Below are positions 56,567-64,000 of a stretch of 64,000 nt of DNA, in pieces. The stretch is taken from contig CAMWQW010000015.1 in assembly GCA_947176505.1 (NCBI GenBank), forward strand, positions 1 through 64,000, read 5' to 3'. The first letter of the stretch is position 1. Every line of letters starts with the position of its first letter. Both the position numbers and the translations under genes were made by a program. The DNA is from an uncultured Lachnospiraceae bacterium (GTDB lineage: Bacteria; Bacillota; Clostridia; Lachnospirales; Lachnospiraceae). The notes below the pieces were generated by a model. It was not told the DNA's origin and did not search any database. It was given only the letters and a program-made list of their open reading frames with translations.

Positions 56567-57577
56567 ATGGTCTACTTATTATCTGAGAGACAGGGAACAT
56601 TTATCAGAGCATCTATTTACGATCATTGCAATTTTGCTTGTCAATATTGTGCTGCTGACATGGGGATGGAGAACCATACGCCAACTTGCCTGCAGGCTCC
56701 GCTATTGAATACAGAGGATTATATCAGAAATATGAAATGGTTGGCACAGCATGGTTTTCGAATTATATCCTTTACTGGCGGCGAGCCTTTGCTGAATCCT
56801 GATTTTGCCCGGATTGCAGAGGGATGCAGACCTTTTTTTGAAACAATGGAAATAACAACAAACGGAACAAAACTCTTGGAGAATATACAGGCAGTAAAAA
56901 AATACATTGATGTTTTGAAAATCTCCATAGATGCCTATGATAAGGAGCTTGCTGTTCGGATTGCGCATAATGATATGGCACGAAATACGATGAGTGTAAT
57001 TGAAGAGAGTTGCAGGGACGGAATCAAAAAAATCGGTTTTAATTTTGTATATATGAAACAGAATGAAAAGGAGCTGCCAAAGTTGATTGATTATGCGGGC
57101 AGACTGCGCGAGAAATACGGTACGGATATTTATATCAGTATACTGGACTTGTATTATTCCCGTGGCAACAGAGCATTCTGGAAGGAGCAGTTTGTAGATT
57201 TATCTACTGTCAGAGAGCAGATTGAGAGAAATGGGATACAAATTAATCGAAGATTACGGGTTGGCTGTGACTCTTATAATTTTATCTGCAATGGGATTGT
57301 AGTGAACATGAAGGACAGTATTTCATGTACGCATAGGGCAAAAATTTGCGAGCGATGTACGGAGTATTGTCAGGAGGGTATTTATTCCTTAAAACATTCT
57401 GCAAGCGGCTGGCTCAGTGTATGTCCATCAAATACACTTTCACTGGGCACATTGTTAAACGGCAGGACAAATGAAAAAGAGGCGCATGAAATGATCGATC
57501 AATATGTTACAACAATAAATGAAATCAAAAGAGTCGATCATACCGGAATGATATTTAGGGAGAAAATTGATGAGTGA
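56567..57577 (+). CDS. Radical SAM enzyme
   Basis: 336 aa. The [4Fe-4S]/SAM motif is CNFACQYC (Cys21, Cys25, Cys28), with GGEP at 71-74 and an ITTNG strand, all in MoaA-like order. The C-terminal third (about 230-290) has a second Cys-rich region with several CxxC-like spacings, suggesting an auxiliary cluster as in MoaA or SPASM proteins. No precursor-peptide gene is obvious nearby. It overlaps the start of the AspRS-like gene by 8 bp, so the two are translationally coupled. Substrate unknown. AAAGGAG precedes ATG 56567. Confidence 0.86.
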   Translation: MVYLLSERQGTFIRASIYDHCNFACQYCAADMGMENHTPTCLQAPLLNTEDYIRNMKWLAQHGFRIISFTGGEPLLNPDFARIAEGCRPFFETMEITTNGTKLLENIQAVKKYIDVLKISIDAYDKELAVRIAHNDMARNTMSVIEESCRDGIKKIGFNFVYMKQNEKELPKLIDYAGRLREKYGTDIYISILDLYYSRGNRAFWKEQFVDLSTVREQIERNGIQINRRLRVGCDSYNFICNGIVVNMKDSISCTHRAKICERCTEYCQEGIYSLKHSASGWLSVCPSNTLSLGTLLNGRTNEKEAHEMIDQYVTTINEIKRVDHTGMIFREKIDE

Positions 57578-58487
57578 GATTAAGAGACATCTACAGAAGC
57601 AGGAAGTGAGAGGATGTTTGTCAGCGGCTTGCGATGTCAAGCAAACAGCAAGAGATTTTTTTCAGGAGAGAGGATTTCGGGAGTTTGATACACCAATCTT
57701 AATTCCGCGGACAGGGGAAAGATATAATACCACTTTTAATGTTGATTTAGACGGAAATCCGGCAATGTTGGCGGATTCGCCGCAGATATGCAAGATGATG
57801 CTGATGATGGCTGGATATGAGAAATACTATCAGTTTGCTCATTGCTTTCGGTCGATTGCTCGGGAGGACAATCCTGATACTAGATTGAGCGAGTTCATAC
57901 AATTGGATATAGAAGTGCGGGATATTGATTTTGATGGTTTGGTGTGCTTGGCGGAACAATTTATGATACGTCTTTGCAAATCATTGCATAGATTCCCCAA
58001 GGTTACCTATTTGGAAGGTTTTGAATGTCTTGAAAAGTATGGGGAAGCGATGAAGCCTGATTTGCGAGAATGTGCGGAAGATTTATCGGTAGTCTTTATC
58101 AAGCGGCTGCCTTTGGTAAGTAGGAGTGGTGTGCCGTTTCATCATATTTTTGCAAAACCGCATCAGGAAAGTGTCGAATGGAAAAACGAAGAAATGGCGA
58201 GTTATGCGACAGAATCTTTTGATATCATCCTAAATGGAATAGAAGTCGGCGGCGGAGACCTTCGCATTATGGATGTAGAAATGCAGCGAAGACTAATGGG
58301 CATATTTGATGTTGATGAAAAGCTATATACAGGATATCTGGAGATGCTGGCAGAAAGTAAGGAACACCAGAGTGGCGGTTTTGCAATTGGTTTGGAGCGG
58401 CTGCTCATGGCTTTATTATCTGTGGACAATATCTGTCAGACAGTTGCGTTTCCCAATATCTATATGAGTAGAGATTGGTGCTTGTAA
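57570..58487 (+). CDS. Stand-alone AspRS-like class II synthetase catalytic domain
   Basis: 305 aa from ATG 57570 (AGGGAG upstream). It matches the catalytic core of aspartyl/asparaginyl/lysyl-tRNA synthetases: a motif 1-like FREFDTPIL, motif 2 with CFR (Arg94) and EFIQLDIE, the AspRS-like LNGIEVGGGDLRI strand, and motif 3 GFAIGLERLL (Arg277). The N-terminal OB-fold anticodon-binding domain is missing, as is the bacterial AspRS insertion. It therefore should activate an amino acid but probably not charge tRNA. Archaeal asparagine synthetase of AspRS origin and EpmA are known precedents for such paralogs. The coupling to a radical SAM gene is unusual. Confidence 0.82.
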   Translation: MSEIKRHLQKQEVRGCLSAACDVKQTARDFFQERGFREFDTPILIPRTGERYNTTFNVDLDGNPAMLADSPQICKMMLMMAGYEKYYQFAHCFRSIAREDNPDTRLSEFIQLDIEVRDIDFDGLVCLAEQFMIRLCKSLHRFPKVTYLEGFECLEKYGEAMKPDLRECAEDLSVVFIKRLPLVSRSGVPFHHIFAKPHQESVEWKNEEMASYATESFDIILNGIEVGGGDLRIMDVEMQRRLMGIFDVDEKLYTGYLEMLAESKEHQSGGFAIGLERLLMALLSVDNICQTVAFPNIYMSRDWCL

Positions 58488-58498
58488 GAGGGGAAAAT

Positions 58499-59020
58499 AT
58501 GGGAAATAAAAGAATTGTGTTTCACTATGGAAATCTGCCGAAATGTAAGACAAATAAATTGCATCTTCAGGACAGCAAATGGGTTCATTTTCACCTAGAT
58601 GAGCCATGGGCATATTCCGCTGATAAAAAAATAATGTTAAAGCATATCTATTGCTTTCGGGATATTGAGGCGGTGAGATATGTAAATGTGTATGTGTTTT
58701 CCTATAAGAGCCAAGCATATTTTCTGCATACCGTTATGGCAGAGTGGGTTGCATATATCCTTAATATTTATGGTAAGGGCACGTTAAGTGAATCGTTTAT
58801 TTCTGCGATGGTACAATGCATGGAATTTTATATAAATAAGAAAAAGGACGAATGGCTGCATGAGCGTAAGAAGCGCTTTTCGATTTCGGAATATGAACAT
58901 AAAGACATTTCAGTAAGGTGCCTTGCAGAGGAAATGATTACGACATATAATGGAATAGATATGAACTTATATGGCGAGTGTGATCCGGATTGGAGGATAT
59001 TGGAAAAATACGGATTGTAG
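58499..59020 (+). CDS. Unrecognised protein of the radical SAM/AspRS-like operon
   Basis: 173-174 aa from ATG 58499 (GAGGGG upstream), 11 bp after the AspRS-like gene. No family recognised. It is soluble, His- and aromatic-rich in the N-terminal third (WVHFHLDEPWAY), with a central helical part (AEWVAYILNIYG) and a charged KKKDEWLHERKKR helix (about 111-123). The C-terminal DPDWRILEKYGL ends close to the DUF1848 start. Same A+T-rich composition as the two genes before it, so I take it as the third member of the system. Confidence 0.6.
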   Translation: MGNKRIVFHYGNLPKCKTNKLHLQDSKWVHFHLDEPWAYSADKKIMLKHIYCFRDIEAVRYVNVYVFSYKSQAYFLHTVMAEWVAYILNIYGKGTLSESFISAMVQCMEFYINKKKDEWLHERKKRFSISEYEHKDISVRCLAEEMITTYNGIDMNLYGECDPDWRILEKYGL

Positions 59021-59039
59021 CATTGTCGGGAGGCGCACT

Positions 59040-59963
59040 ATGATACTGAGCGTAAGCCGCAGGACGGATATTCCCAATTACTATTCGGACTGGTTTTTAA
59101 ACAGAATAAAAGAAGGTTATCTGTATGTGCGCAATCCGATGAATGCTCATCAAGTCAGTAAGATTATACTGTCGCCTGAATTGGTGGACTGTATCGTGTT
59201 CTGGACAAAGAATCCGGAGCCGATGCTTGACAGACTGGAGGAACTGGCGCCATATCCGTTTTACTTCCAATTTACGCTTACAGGATACGGCAGTGATATC
59301 GAATGTAATGTTCCTCACAAAAAGAGACGAATGATTCCGATTTTTCAGGAATTGTCACGTAGAATCGGGCAGGAAAGAGTGATCTGGCGGTATGACCCGA
59401 TTCTTTTTACACAGAAATATACACCGGAATATCACTTGAAAGCTTTTGAGCAGATTGCCGATGCCATACGGGGATATACTTCGAAATGTGTGATTAGTTT
59501 TGTGGATGCATATACCAAGAATGCAAAAAGTATGGCGGCACTCGCTCCATATATGCTGCCGGACGGTGAATTGACAGCATTTGCAGGGGAAATTGCACGT
59601 ATAGCGGCTGAAAATAGCATGAGGGTCGGAAGCTGTGCGGAGAAAATCGACCTTGCAGATTGCGGAATTGAACATAATTGCTGTATTGACAAGGAACTGA
59701 TTGAGAAGATTACGGGTAGCTGTATACAGGCGGGGAAGGACAAGAATCAGCGGATAGAGTGTGGCTGCGTTGAGAGTATTGAAGTCGGAACATATGATAC
59801 ATGCCGAAACGACTGCCTGTACTGCTATGCGAACAACAGCAGAGAGCGGATTCTACGGACAAGCAGTCTGTACGATGTCACGTCTCCGATTCTGTGCGGA
59901 CAGATTACGGAAGAAGACAGAATTACGGAGCGGAAAGTGAAATCTTTGAGGAAAGATGTGTAG
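59040..59963 (+). CDS. DUF1848 iron-sulfur-type protein
   Basis: 307 aa from ATG 59040 (GGGAGG upstream). It begins with ILSVSRRTDIPNYYSDW, the DUF1848 signature, and ends in a Cys-rich motif, CGCVE...CRNDCLYCYAN, resembling a radical-SAM-like or spore-photolyase-like cluster but at the C-terminus. DUF1848 members are predicted Fe-S proteins of unknown function. Base composition returns to the chromosomal average here, so it may be a resident gene next to the island rather than part of it. Confidence 0.8.
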   Translation: MILSVSRRTDIPNYYSDWFLNRIKEGYLYVRNPMNAHQVSKIILSPELVDCIVFWTKNPEPMLDRLEELAPYPFYFQFTLTGYGSDIECNVPHKKRRMIPIFQELSRRIGQERVIWRYDPILFTQKYTPEYHLKAFEQIADAIRGYTSKCVISFVDAYTKNAKSMAALAPYMLPDGELTAFAGEIARIAAENSMRVGSCAEKIDLADCGIEHNCCIDKELIEKITGSCIQAGKDKNQRIECGCVESIEVGTYDTCRNDCLYCYANNSRERILRTSSLYDVTSPILCGQITEEDRITERKVKSLRKDV

Positions 59964-59996
59964 GAAGATATACAAGGGAAGAGGAGAACGGAAATC

Positions 59997-60734
59997 GTGA
60001 TAAAACCGGAAATGATTATTTTCGATTACGGGCATACGCTGCTTTATGAGCCGGGTTTTGACGCGAAACGGTGTGAGGAGGCGGCTTATCCGTATATTAT
60101 TAGTAATCCGCGGAAGCTTTCGATAGAGCAGATTTATGAACATGTTCAGAGAATGTTCGGGCAGTTCAAAACGCAGAGAGACAGTGGTATAGAGATTCAC
60201 GAATGGCAGTTTATGAGGCTGGTTTATGAATATCTGGGGATACAATTCAGCATTTCTTATGAAGAACTGGAAGAAATTGAATGGAATGCCGCTTCAGAAG
60301 GCGCAGTGATGCCCTATGCGGAAGAAATGCTGGATTATTTGAATGAAAATGGCATAAGGACAGCGGTCATCAGCAATATCGGCTGGTCCGGCAACGCGCT
60401 GACTAATAGAGTCAACAGATTGCTGCCACGCAACAAGTTCGAGTTTGTTATGGCGTCCAGTGATTATGTCATCAGAAAGCCCAATAAGATGCTGTTTGAA
60501 ATTGCACTAAAGAAGACGGGGCTGCCTGCGGAGCAGGTCTGGTACTGTGGTGACAGCATGGAGAATGATGTGATTGGCGCACATAGCGCAGGCATGTATT
60601 CTGTTTTGTATGAGGGGGATACGCCGGAGGAAATCAATCCTTATAGACATCAGAATGACGGCTTGACGGCGGATTTTGAGTATCTGCATATTCATGACTG
60701 GCGTGAAATGGTGAAGGTTTTGAAAGAGCTGTAA
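59997..60734 (+). CDS. HAD-family hydrolase
   Basis: 245 aa from GTG 59997 (AGAGGAGA upstream). Motif I is IIFDYGHTLLY (Asp nucleophile; the second acid Asp is replaced by His, since the motif reads DYGHT rather than DxDGT). Motif II is AVISNIG, Lys is in VIRKPNK and motif III is CGDSMENDVIG. DxGxT variants are found in active HAD proteins, so activity is possible. Substrate unknown. Confidence 0.82.
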   Translation: MIKPEMIIFDYGHTLLYEPGFDAKRCEEAAYPYIISNPRKLSIEQIYEHVQRMFGQFKTQRDSGIEIHEWQFMRLVYEYLGIQFSISYEELEEIEWNAASEGAVMPYAEEMLDYLNENGIRTAVISNIGWSGNALTNRVNRLLPRNKFEFVMASSDYVIRKPNKMLFEIALKKTGLPAEQVWYCGDSMENDVIGAHSAGMYSVLYEGDTPEEINPYRHQNDGLTADFEYLHIHDWREMVKVLKEL

Positions 60735-60819
60735 CAGAAAGTATGTAATGATGAGAAATGATAGCAATAAAGCGCAGTGTACACAAGGAGAAAGAGAACG
60801 TGGAGAAGGAGAAAAGCTT

Positions 60820-61605
60820 ATGTATCAACATCATGAAGAATCGATAGAGAACATGAAAAAGTATTTTGAAGATATGGGAGCCATAGCGTTGATTCTCGGA
60901 GGGTCGGTTGCAAAAGGAAAGGCGCGCCCGGATTCGGATTTGGACGGCATGGTGATTTTGACGGATGAAGATTATGCCGAGAGGGAAAAGAAAGGTGCGA
61001 CAACGGAAGTGGTGGAAGGACACTGTACCTATGAAGGAGGGTATTTTGACGTAAAATACATGACGAAAGGTTATCTTGCGGAACTTGCGGCAAAAGGCAG
61101 CGAGCCGGCGAGAAACGGCTTTACAGGCGCCAAGATTCTTTTTACACACGATCCGGACATTGAAAGGATGATAGTAGATATTCCCGTGTTTCAGACAAAA
61201 GAAAAAGACGAAAAAATGCTGTCTTTTTATTCGGATTTCTGGCTGAACTATTATTACTTCTTAAAAAGCTGCCCTGTTGACGGTTATATGAGAATGAGGA
61301 CGATTGCGGAAATCATTTATGATTTGTACAGGCTGGTTTTGCAGGAACATGAAATCTTGTTTGATTGTAACAGACGGCTGGAGGAGCAGGTGGAAGCAAT
61401 AGGTGCGGATATGGCAAGACTGGTGAGTTATGCCCGCATACTTGAAAAAACACAAGCAGAGGAAGACGCAGATAAATTCGTAGAATGTTTCTTAAAAATT
61501 ACGACGTATAAGCCTCCGACAGACATGTCGGTAGTTTTTACTACATATTCTAAGGATTTTCAAGAATGGTGGAGAGAATACAGACCGAATATCAACGAGT
61601 GGTGA
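60820..61605 (+). CDS. Nucleotidyltransferase-fold protein
   Basis: 261 aa from ATG 60820 (AAGGAG upstream), or longer from 60748. The Pol-beta-type nucleotidyltransferase motif GGSVAKGKARPDSDLD (GS...DxD) is visible at about 25-40, with a further acidic strand YFDVKYM. A helical C-terminal region (about 130-261) follows, like aminoglycoside adenylyltransferase or MNT-type proteins. No HEPN partner is adjacent, so neither a toxin-antitoxin nor a resistance role is established. Confidence 0.75.
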   Translation: MYQHHEESIENMKKYFEDMGAIALILGGSVAKGKARPDSDLDGMVILTDEDYAEREKKGATTEVVEGHCTYEGGYFDVKYMTKGYLAELAAKGSEPARNGFTGAKILFTHDPDIERMIVDIPVFQTKEKDEKMLSFYSDFWLNYYYFLKSCPVDGYMRMRTIAEIIYDLYRLVLQEHEILFDCNRRLEEQVEAIGADMARLVSYARILEKTQAEEDADKFVECFLKITTYKPPTDMSVVFTTYSKDFQEWWREYRPNINEW

Positions 61606-61657
61606 TAGCGATAACTGTTGTTAGCAGAGCAAAGCAAAATATGAGAGGAAAATTTCT

Positions 61658-62377
61658 ATGTATCAGTACATATTGTTTGACTTAGACGGAACATTGACGA
61701 ATCCGAAAATAGGCATTACAAGCTGTGTGCAGTATGCACTTCGCAAGTTCGGGATTGAAGAGCCGGATTTGGATAAGCTGGAGCCCTTTATCGGACCGCC
61801 GCTGTTAGATAGTTTTCGGGAATTTTATGGATTTGATGATGAGAAGGGGCAGCAGGCGGTTGCCTATTACAGAGAGAGGTTTTCTGATATCGGTCTGTTT
61901 GAGAACGCAATCTATCCGGGGATGGTGCAGATGCTTGAGCGTCTGCAAAAGTCGGGACGGCATCTGGCGGTAGCGTCCAGCAAGCCCACCGTGTTTGTGA
62001 AGCGGATTTTAGAGCATTTTGGGATACTTGCGTATTTTGATGTGGTGGTGGGGAGCGAGCTTGATGGGACGCGGGTTAAGAAAGAGGAAGTCGTGGAGGA
62101 AGCACTGCGGCAACTTCTGTATGGCGGGAATCAAGTGAATGACGTCAGCACAGAAATGTTAACAGATAGAAAAGAGATAGATGATATGTGCATGGAATCT
62201 CGGCATGACATCGTTATGGTAGGTGACAGGAAGTACGATATCGAAGGCGCCAAGGCATATCGCATTGATTCTGTCGGCGTAGCATACGGATATGCTGCTG
62301 ACGGCGAACTGGAAGAGGCAGGCGCCGATATGATTGTGGGGACGGTGGAGGAACTGGAGAGAGTATTGATGCGGTAA
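61658..62377 (+). CDS. HAD-family phosphatase, phosphoglycolate phosphatase-like
   Basis: 239 aa. Motif I is FDLDGTLTNP, motif II SSKP, motif III GDRKYDIEGA and the cap is an alpha-helical C1 type, as in Gph/PgmB proteins. An extra acidic stretch (about 150-180, RKEIDDMCMES) sits before motif III. Known family members cleave phosphoglycolate, beta-glucose phosphate or pyrophosphate. AGAGGAAA lies upstream. Confidence 0.86.
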   Translation: MYQYILFDLDGTLTNPKIGITSCVQYALRKFGIEEPDLDKLEPFIGPPLLDSFREFYGFDDEKGQQAVAYYRERFSDIGLFENAIYPGMVQMLERLQKSGRHLAVASSKPTVFVKRILEHFGILAYFDVVVGSELDGTRVKKEEVVEEALRQLLYGGNQVNDVSTEMLTDRKEIDDMCMESRHDIVMVGDRKYDIEGAKAYRIDSVGVAYGYAADGELEEAGADMIVGTVEELERVLMR

Positions 62378-62391
62378 ATTTGAAAAAAGGA

Positions 62392-62451
62392 TTGACATTC
62401 ATATAAGACTGTAGTAGTCTGTAATTAACAAGCAGACTACTACAGTCTTAT
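62392..62451 (+). promoter_or_regulatory. Promoter with perfect inverted-repeat operator of the BlaI/BlaR1-type pair
   Basis: TTGACA at 62392-62397, with a -10-like TAGTCT 17 bp later (62415-62420). Overlapping this is a perfect 19-bp inverted repeat, 62403-62421 and 62433-62451, with an 11-bp spacer. The arms contain CTGTAGTAG and CTACTACAG, which match the TGTA/TACA core of BlaI/MecI operators. Each arm is itself partly symmetric, so two repressor dimers could bind. Confidence 0.75.
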
Positions 62452-62485
62452 TGCGGTTTTAAACAGAGAAAGGCAGGAATAAAAG

Positions 62486-62854
62486 ATGGAGCAAGAGACA
62501 ACTAAATTATTTGATTCGGAATTAAAAGTCATGGGGATTCTCTGGAATGAAGGAGATGTCCCGGCAAAACATATAGCGGATTTATTGACAAAAGAGCTTG
62601 GTTGGAATAAGAATACGACGTACACGTTAATTAAACGTTGTATCAAGAAAGGTGCAATTGAACGTTCGGAGCCGAATTTTATGTGCCATGCACTTATAGC
62701 AAAAGAAGCCGTTCAGGAGGCGGAGACGACCGAGCTGATCAACAAGGTTTATGACGGCTCCGCGGATAAGCTGTTTGCTGCCCTGCTTGGCAGGAAAAAG
62801 CTTTCCGCAAAGCAGATTGAAAAGCTAAAGCAGATTGTTGCGGATTTTGAATGA
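62486..62854 (+). CDS. BlaI/MecI/CopY-family repressor
   Basis: 122 aa. A winged-helix repressor: an N-terminal FDSELKVMGILWNEGDVPAKHIAD-type recognition domain (in part FDSELKVMGILW) and a C-terminal dimerisation helix rich in Leu and Lys (ALLGRKKLSAKQIEKLKQIV). It is normally inactivated by BlaR1-type proteolysis. The operator at 62403 and the BlaR1-like gene at 62976 complete the regulatory unit. No beta-lactamase gene is within the window. GAAAGGCAGGAATAAA precedes the start. Confidence 0.9.
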   Translation: MEQETTKLFDSELKVMGILWNEGDVPAKHIADLLTKELGWNKNTTYTLIKRCIKKGAIERSEPNFMCHALIAKEAVQEAETTELINKVYDGSADKLFAALLGRKKLSAKQIEKLKQIVADFE

Positions 62855-62975
62855 GGTGATAATCCGGGCTATGCAAACTGGTTTGAGACATATGTGGGGA
62901 ATGAAGTAATGGAATATTTTTACGATTTCCGTGGCAGAATCTGTGCACAGACAGCACAGGGATAAGGAGAAGACT

Positions 62976-64000
62976 ATGGGATTACTACAAATGAGTTTAT
63001 ACGGTGCAGTCATGATTTTGGCAGTGGTGTTAATACGGACCGTAGCAGTCAACAGACTTCCCAAGCGGACTTTTATTATATTATGGAGCGCTGTTTTGGT
63101 CAGGCTGCTAATTCCTTTTGAAATTCCTTCCGGTTTCAGCGTCTATTCGCTGCTTGGAAGCGGCGCGACAGATATTGTGGAAAGCGGCTCTTTGACAGGT
63201 GATAGCAGTATCATAGAAATACAGACGTCAGAAAAGAAAGATGTTGATGAAAGAATACAGACTCCGGAGATACCATATGCTGACGAGAATATACGACAGA
63301 CAGTCACGCCGGAAACCGATGAGACGCTGTCAGACAGTAATCAAGGCGGGGTGGCGTCCGGATTAACCGAAAGTAAAGTATTACCTGTGATGACTGGTTT
63401 AGTCAGTTACGTAAAAAAATCTGTTTGGTCAATTATTTATGCTGTCGGAGCAATACTATGTGCAGTTTACTTTATTGTAGCTTATGTGCGGTGCCGCATC
63501 GAATTTAGTATGTCGCTGCCGGCGTACGATGATTATGTGAAGCATTGGCTAGAAGAGCGGCGTATATCCGAAAGTGCGAATGGTATTTTATTCCGGTTTG
63601 GACGATGGCGGCTGCGCCGGCTTCACTCTGTAATTAATGTGAGAGTCTCAGACCGGATTGACACGCCGTTGACTTATGGGGTCATTCATCCGGTAATCCT
63701 GTTGCCGAAGAAGACGGCATGGGAAGATAGGGAACAGCTTAAATATGTGCTTTGGCATGAGTATACGCATATCTGCTACGGCGACAGTGTATTAAAGTTA
63801 TTTGCTGCCGCGGCGCTTTGTGTACACTGGTTCAATCCCCTTGTGTGGGGAATGTATTTTCTGCTGAATCGGGATATTGAGCTTACCTGCGACGAGAGCG
63901 TTGTGCATAGGTGCGGCGTCAAGGACAAATCGGCTTATGCAAATATGCTGATTGCCATGGAGGCAAAGAGAAGCGGACTTGTGCCGCTATACAACAATTT
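62976..64000 (+). CDS. BlaR1-type M56 sensor peptidase (partial, runs off window)
   Basis: The open frame from ATG 62976 (AAGGAGA upstream) continues to the window end without a stop, about 341 codons. Two N-terminal membrane segments, an acidic extracytoplasmic loop (about 66-130), a third and fourth hydrophobic region, then the cytoplasmic M56 zinc peptidase with HEYTH and the distal acidic ELTCDE motif. In the family, ligand sensing outside activates this domain, which removes the BlaI repressor. The C-terminal sensor domain, if any, lies beyond the window. A 121-bp gap separates it from the repressor gene. Confidence 0.9.
   Translation, partial: MGLLQMSLYGAVMILAVVLIRTVAVNRLPKRTFIILWSAVLVRLLIPFEIPSGFSVYSLLGSGATDIVESGSLTGDSSIIEIQTSEKKDVDERIQTPEIPYADENIRQTVTPETDETLSDSNQGGVASGLTESKVLPVMTGLVSYVKKSVWSIIYAVGAILCAVYFIVAYVRCRIEFSMSLPAYDDYVKHWLEERRISESANGILFRFGRWRLRRLHSVINVRVSDRIDTPLTYGVIHPVILLPKKTAWEDREQLKYVLWHEYTHICYGDSVLKLFAAAALCVHWFNPLVWGMYFLLNRDIELTCDESVVHRCGVKDKSAYANMLIAMEAKRSGLVPLYNN

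Noticed and set aside
60820..61605. HEPN/MNT-type toxin-antitoxin
   Set aside because: A nucleotidyltransferase motif is present, but neither neighbour is a HEPN protein; both are HAD phosphatases.
62911..62967. 18-codon ORF (starting MEYFYDF) between the BlaI-like and BlaR1-like genes
   Set aside because: Too short to support without comparison, although a GGGGAATGAAGTA stretch precedes it.
1..64000. tRNA, rRNA, prophage or insertion sequence
   Set aside because: No T-loop/D-loop consensus pairs, rRNA-like blocks, transposase, integrase or structural phage genes were seen. Small RNAs cannot be excluded by eye.

Overview
The window reads as chromosomal DNA from a butyrate-forming, probably spore-forming Clostridia, most likely a Lachnospiraceae. 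The evidence is a thl-crt-hbd-bcd-etfB-etfA cluster in the gene order usual for that family, an alpha/beta-type small acid-soluble spore protein gene, a tig-clpP-clpX-lon-engB block, Gram-positive envelope genes and AGGAGG-type ribosome binding sites. No rRNA, tRNA, CRISPR array, insertion sequence or phage gene was seen. Genes run mostly on the plus strand and base composition is moderate, except for an A+T-richer island at about 55.2-59.0 kb.

Layout. 0-7 kb: a secreted SH3/NlpC-P60 hydrolase, the ribosome hibernation factor HPF (preceded by a DnaA-box cluster), an integral membrane protein, a GT2-GtrA glycosyltransferase and an M23 peptidase. 7.2-14 kb: the butyrate pathway from acetyl-CoA to butyryl-CoA with its electron-transfer flavoprotein; the spacers are long and packed with hairpins, including a 36-bp tandem hairpin array between thl and crt. 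14-19.5 kb: an ABC-2 export operon with a glutamine/asparagine-rich membrane protein. 19.5-23 kb: mtnA plus a class II aldolase (a likely DHAP-shunt pair) and a DHH phosphoesterase. 23-26 kb: a TIR-transmembrane-coiled-coil-propeller protein, convergent with rarA. 27.7-36.4 kb: glnS, a DUF2225 protein, a MocR and a TetR regulator, small envelope or coiled-coil proteins, a DUF6062-like protein and a NagD-like phosphatase. 36.5-39.3 kb: malQ and a LacI-type regulator, with a promoter and a palindromic operator upstream of malQ. 39.4-44.3 kb: a CYTH protein, a DJ-1 protein, a SASP, a candidate non-coding RNA and an uptake system whose permease and ATPase are fused. 44.4-55 kb: tig-clpP-clpX-lon-engB, an AI-2E-type exporter, a D-2-hydroxyacid dehydrogenase, VanZ- and DUF308-type membrane proteins.

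55.2-59.0 kb is the accessory island. It holds a decayed AAA ATPase/partner pair on the minus strand, then a tightly coupled plus-strand operon of a radical SAM enzyme, a stand-alone AspRS-like catalytic domain without an anticodon-binding domain, and an unrecognised 174-aa protein. A DUF1848 iron-sulfur-type protein, two HAD phosphatases and a nucleotidyltransferase follow. The window ends in a BlaI/BlaR1-type sensor-repressor pair with a striking perfect inverted repeat at its promoter; the BlaR1 gene runs off the end.

The main candidates for undescribed biology are the radical SAM/AspRS-like operon, a dispersed hairpin-plus-Shine-Dalgarno element found upstream of etfA, the aldolase gene, rarA and clpX, the 36-bp hairpin array inside the butyrate cluster, and the DnaA-box cluster upstream of hpf.
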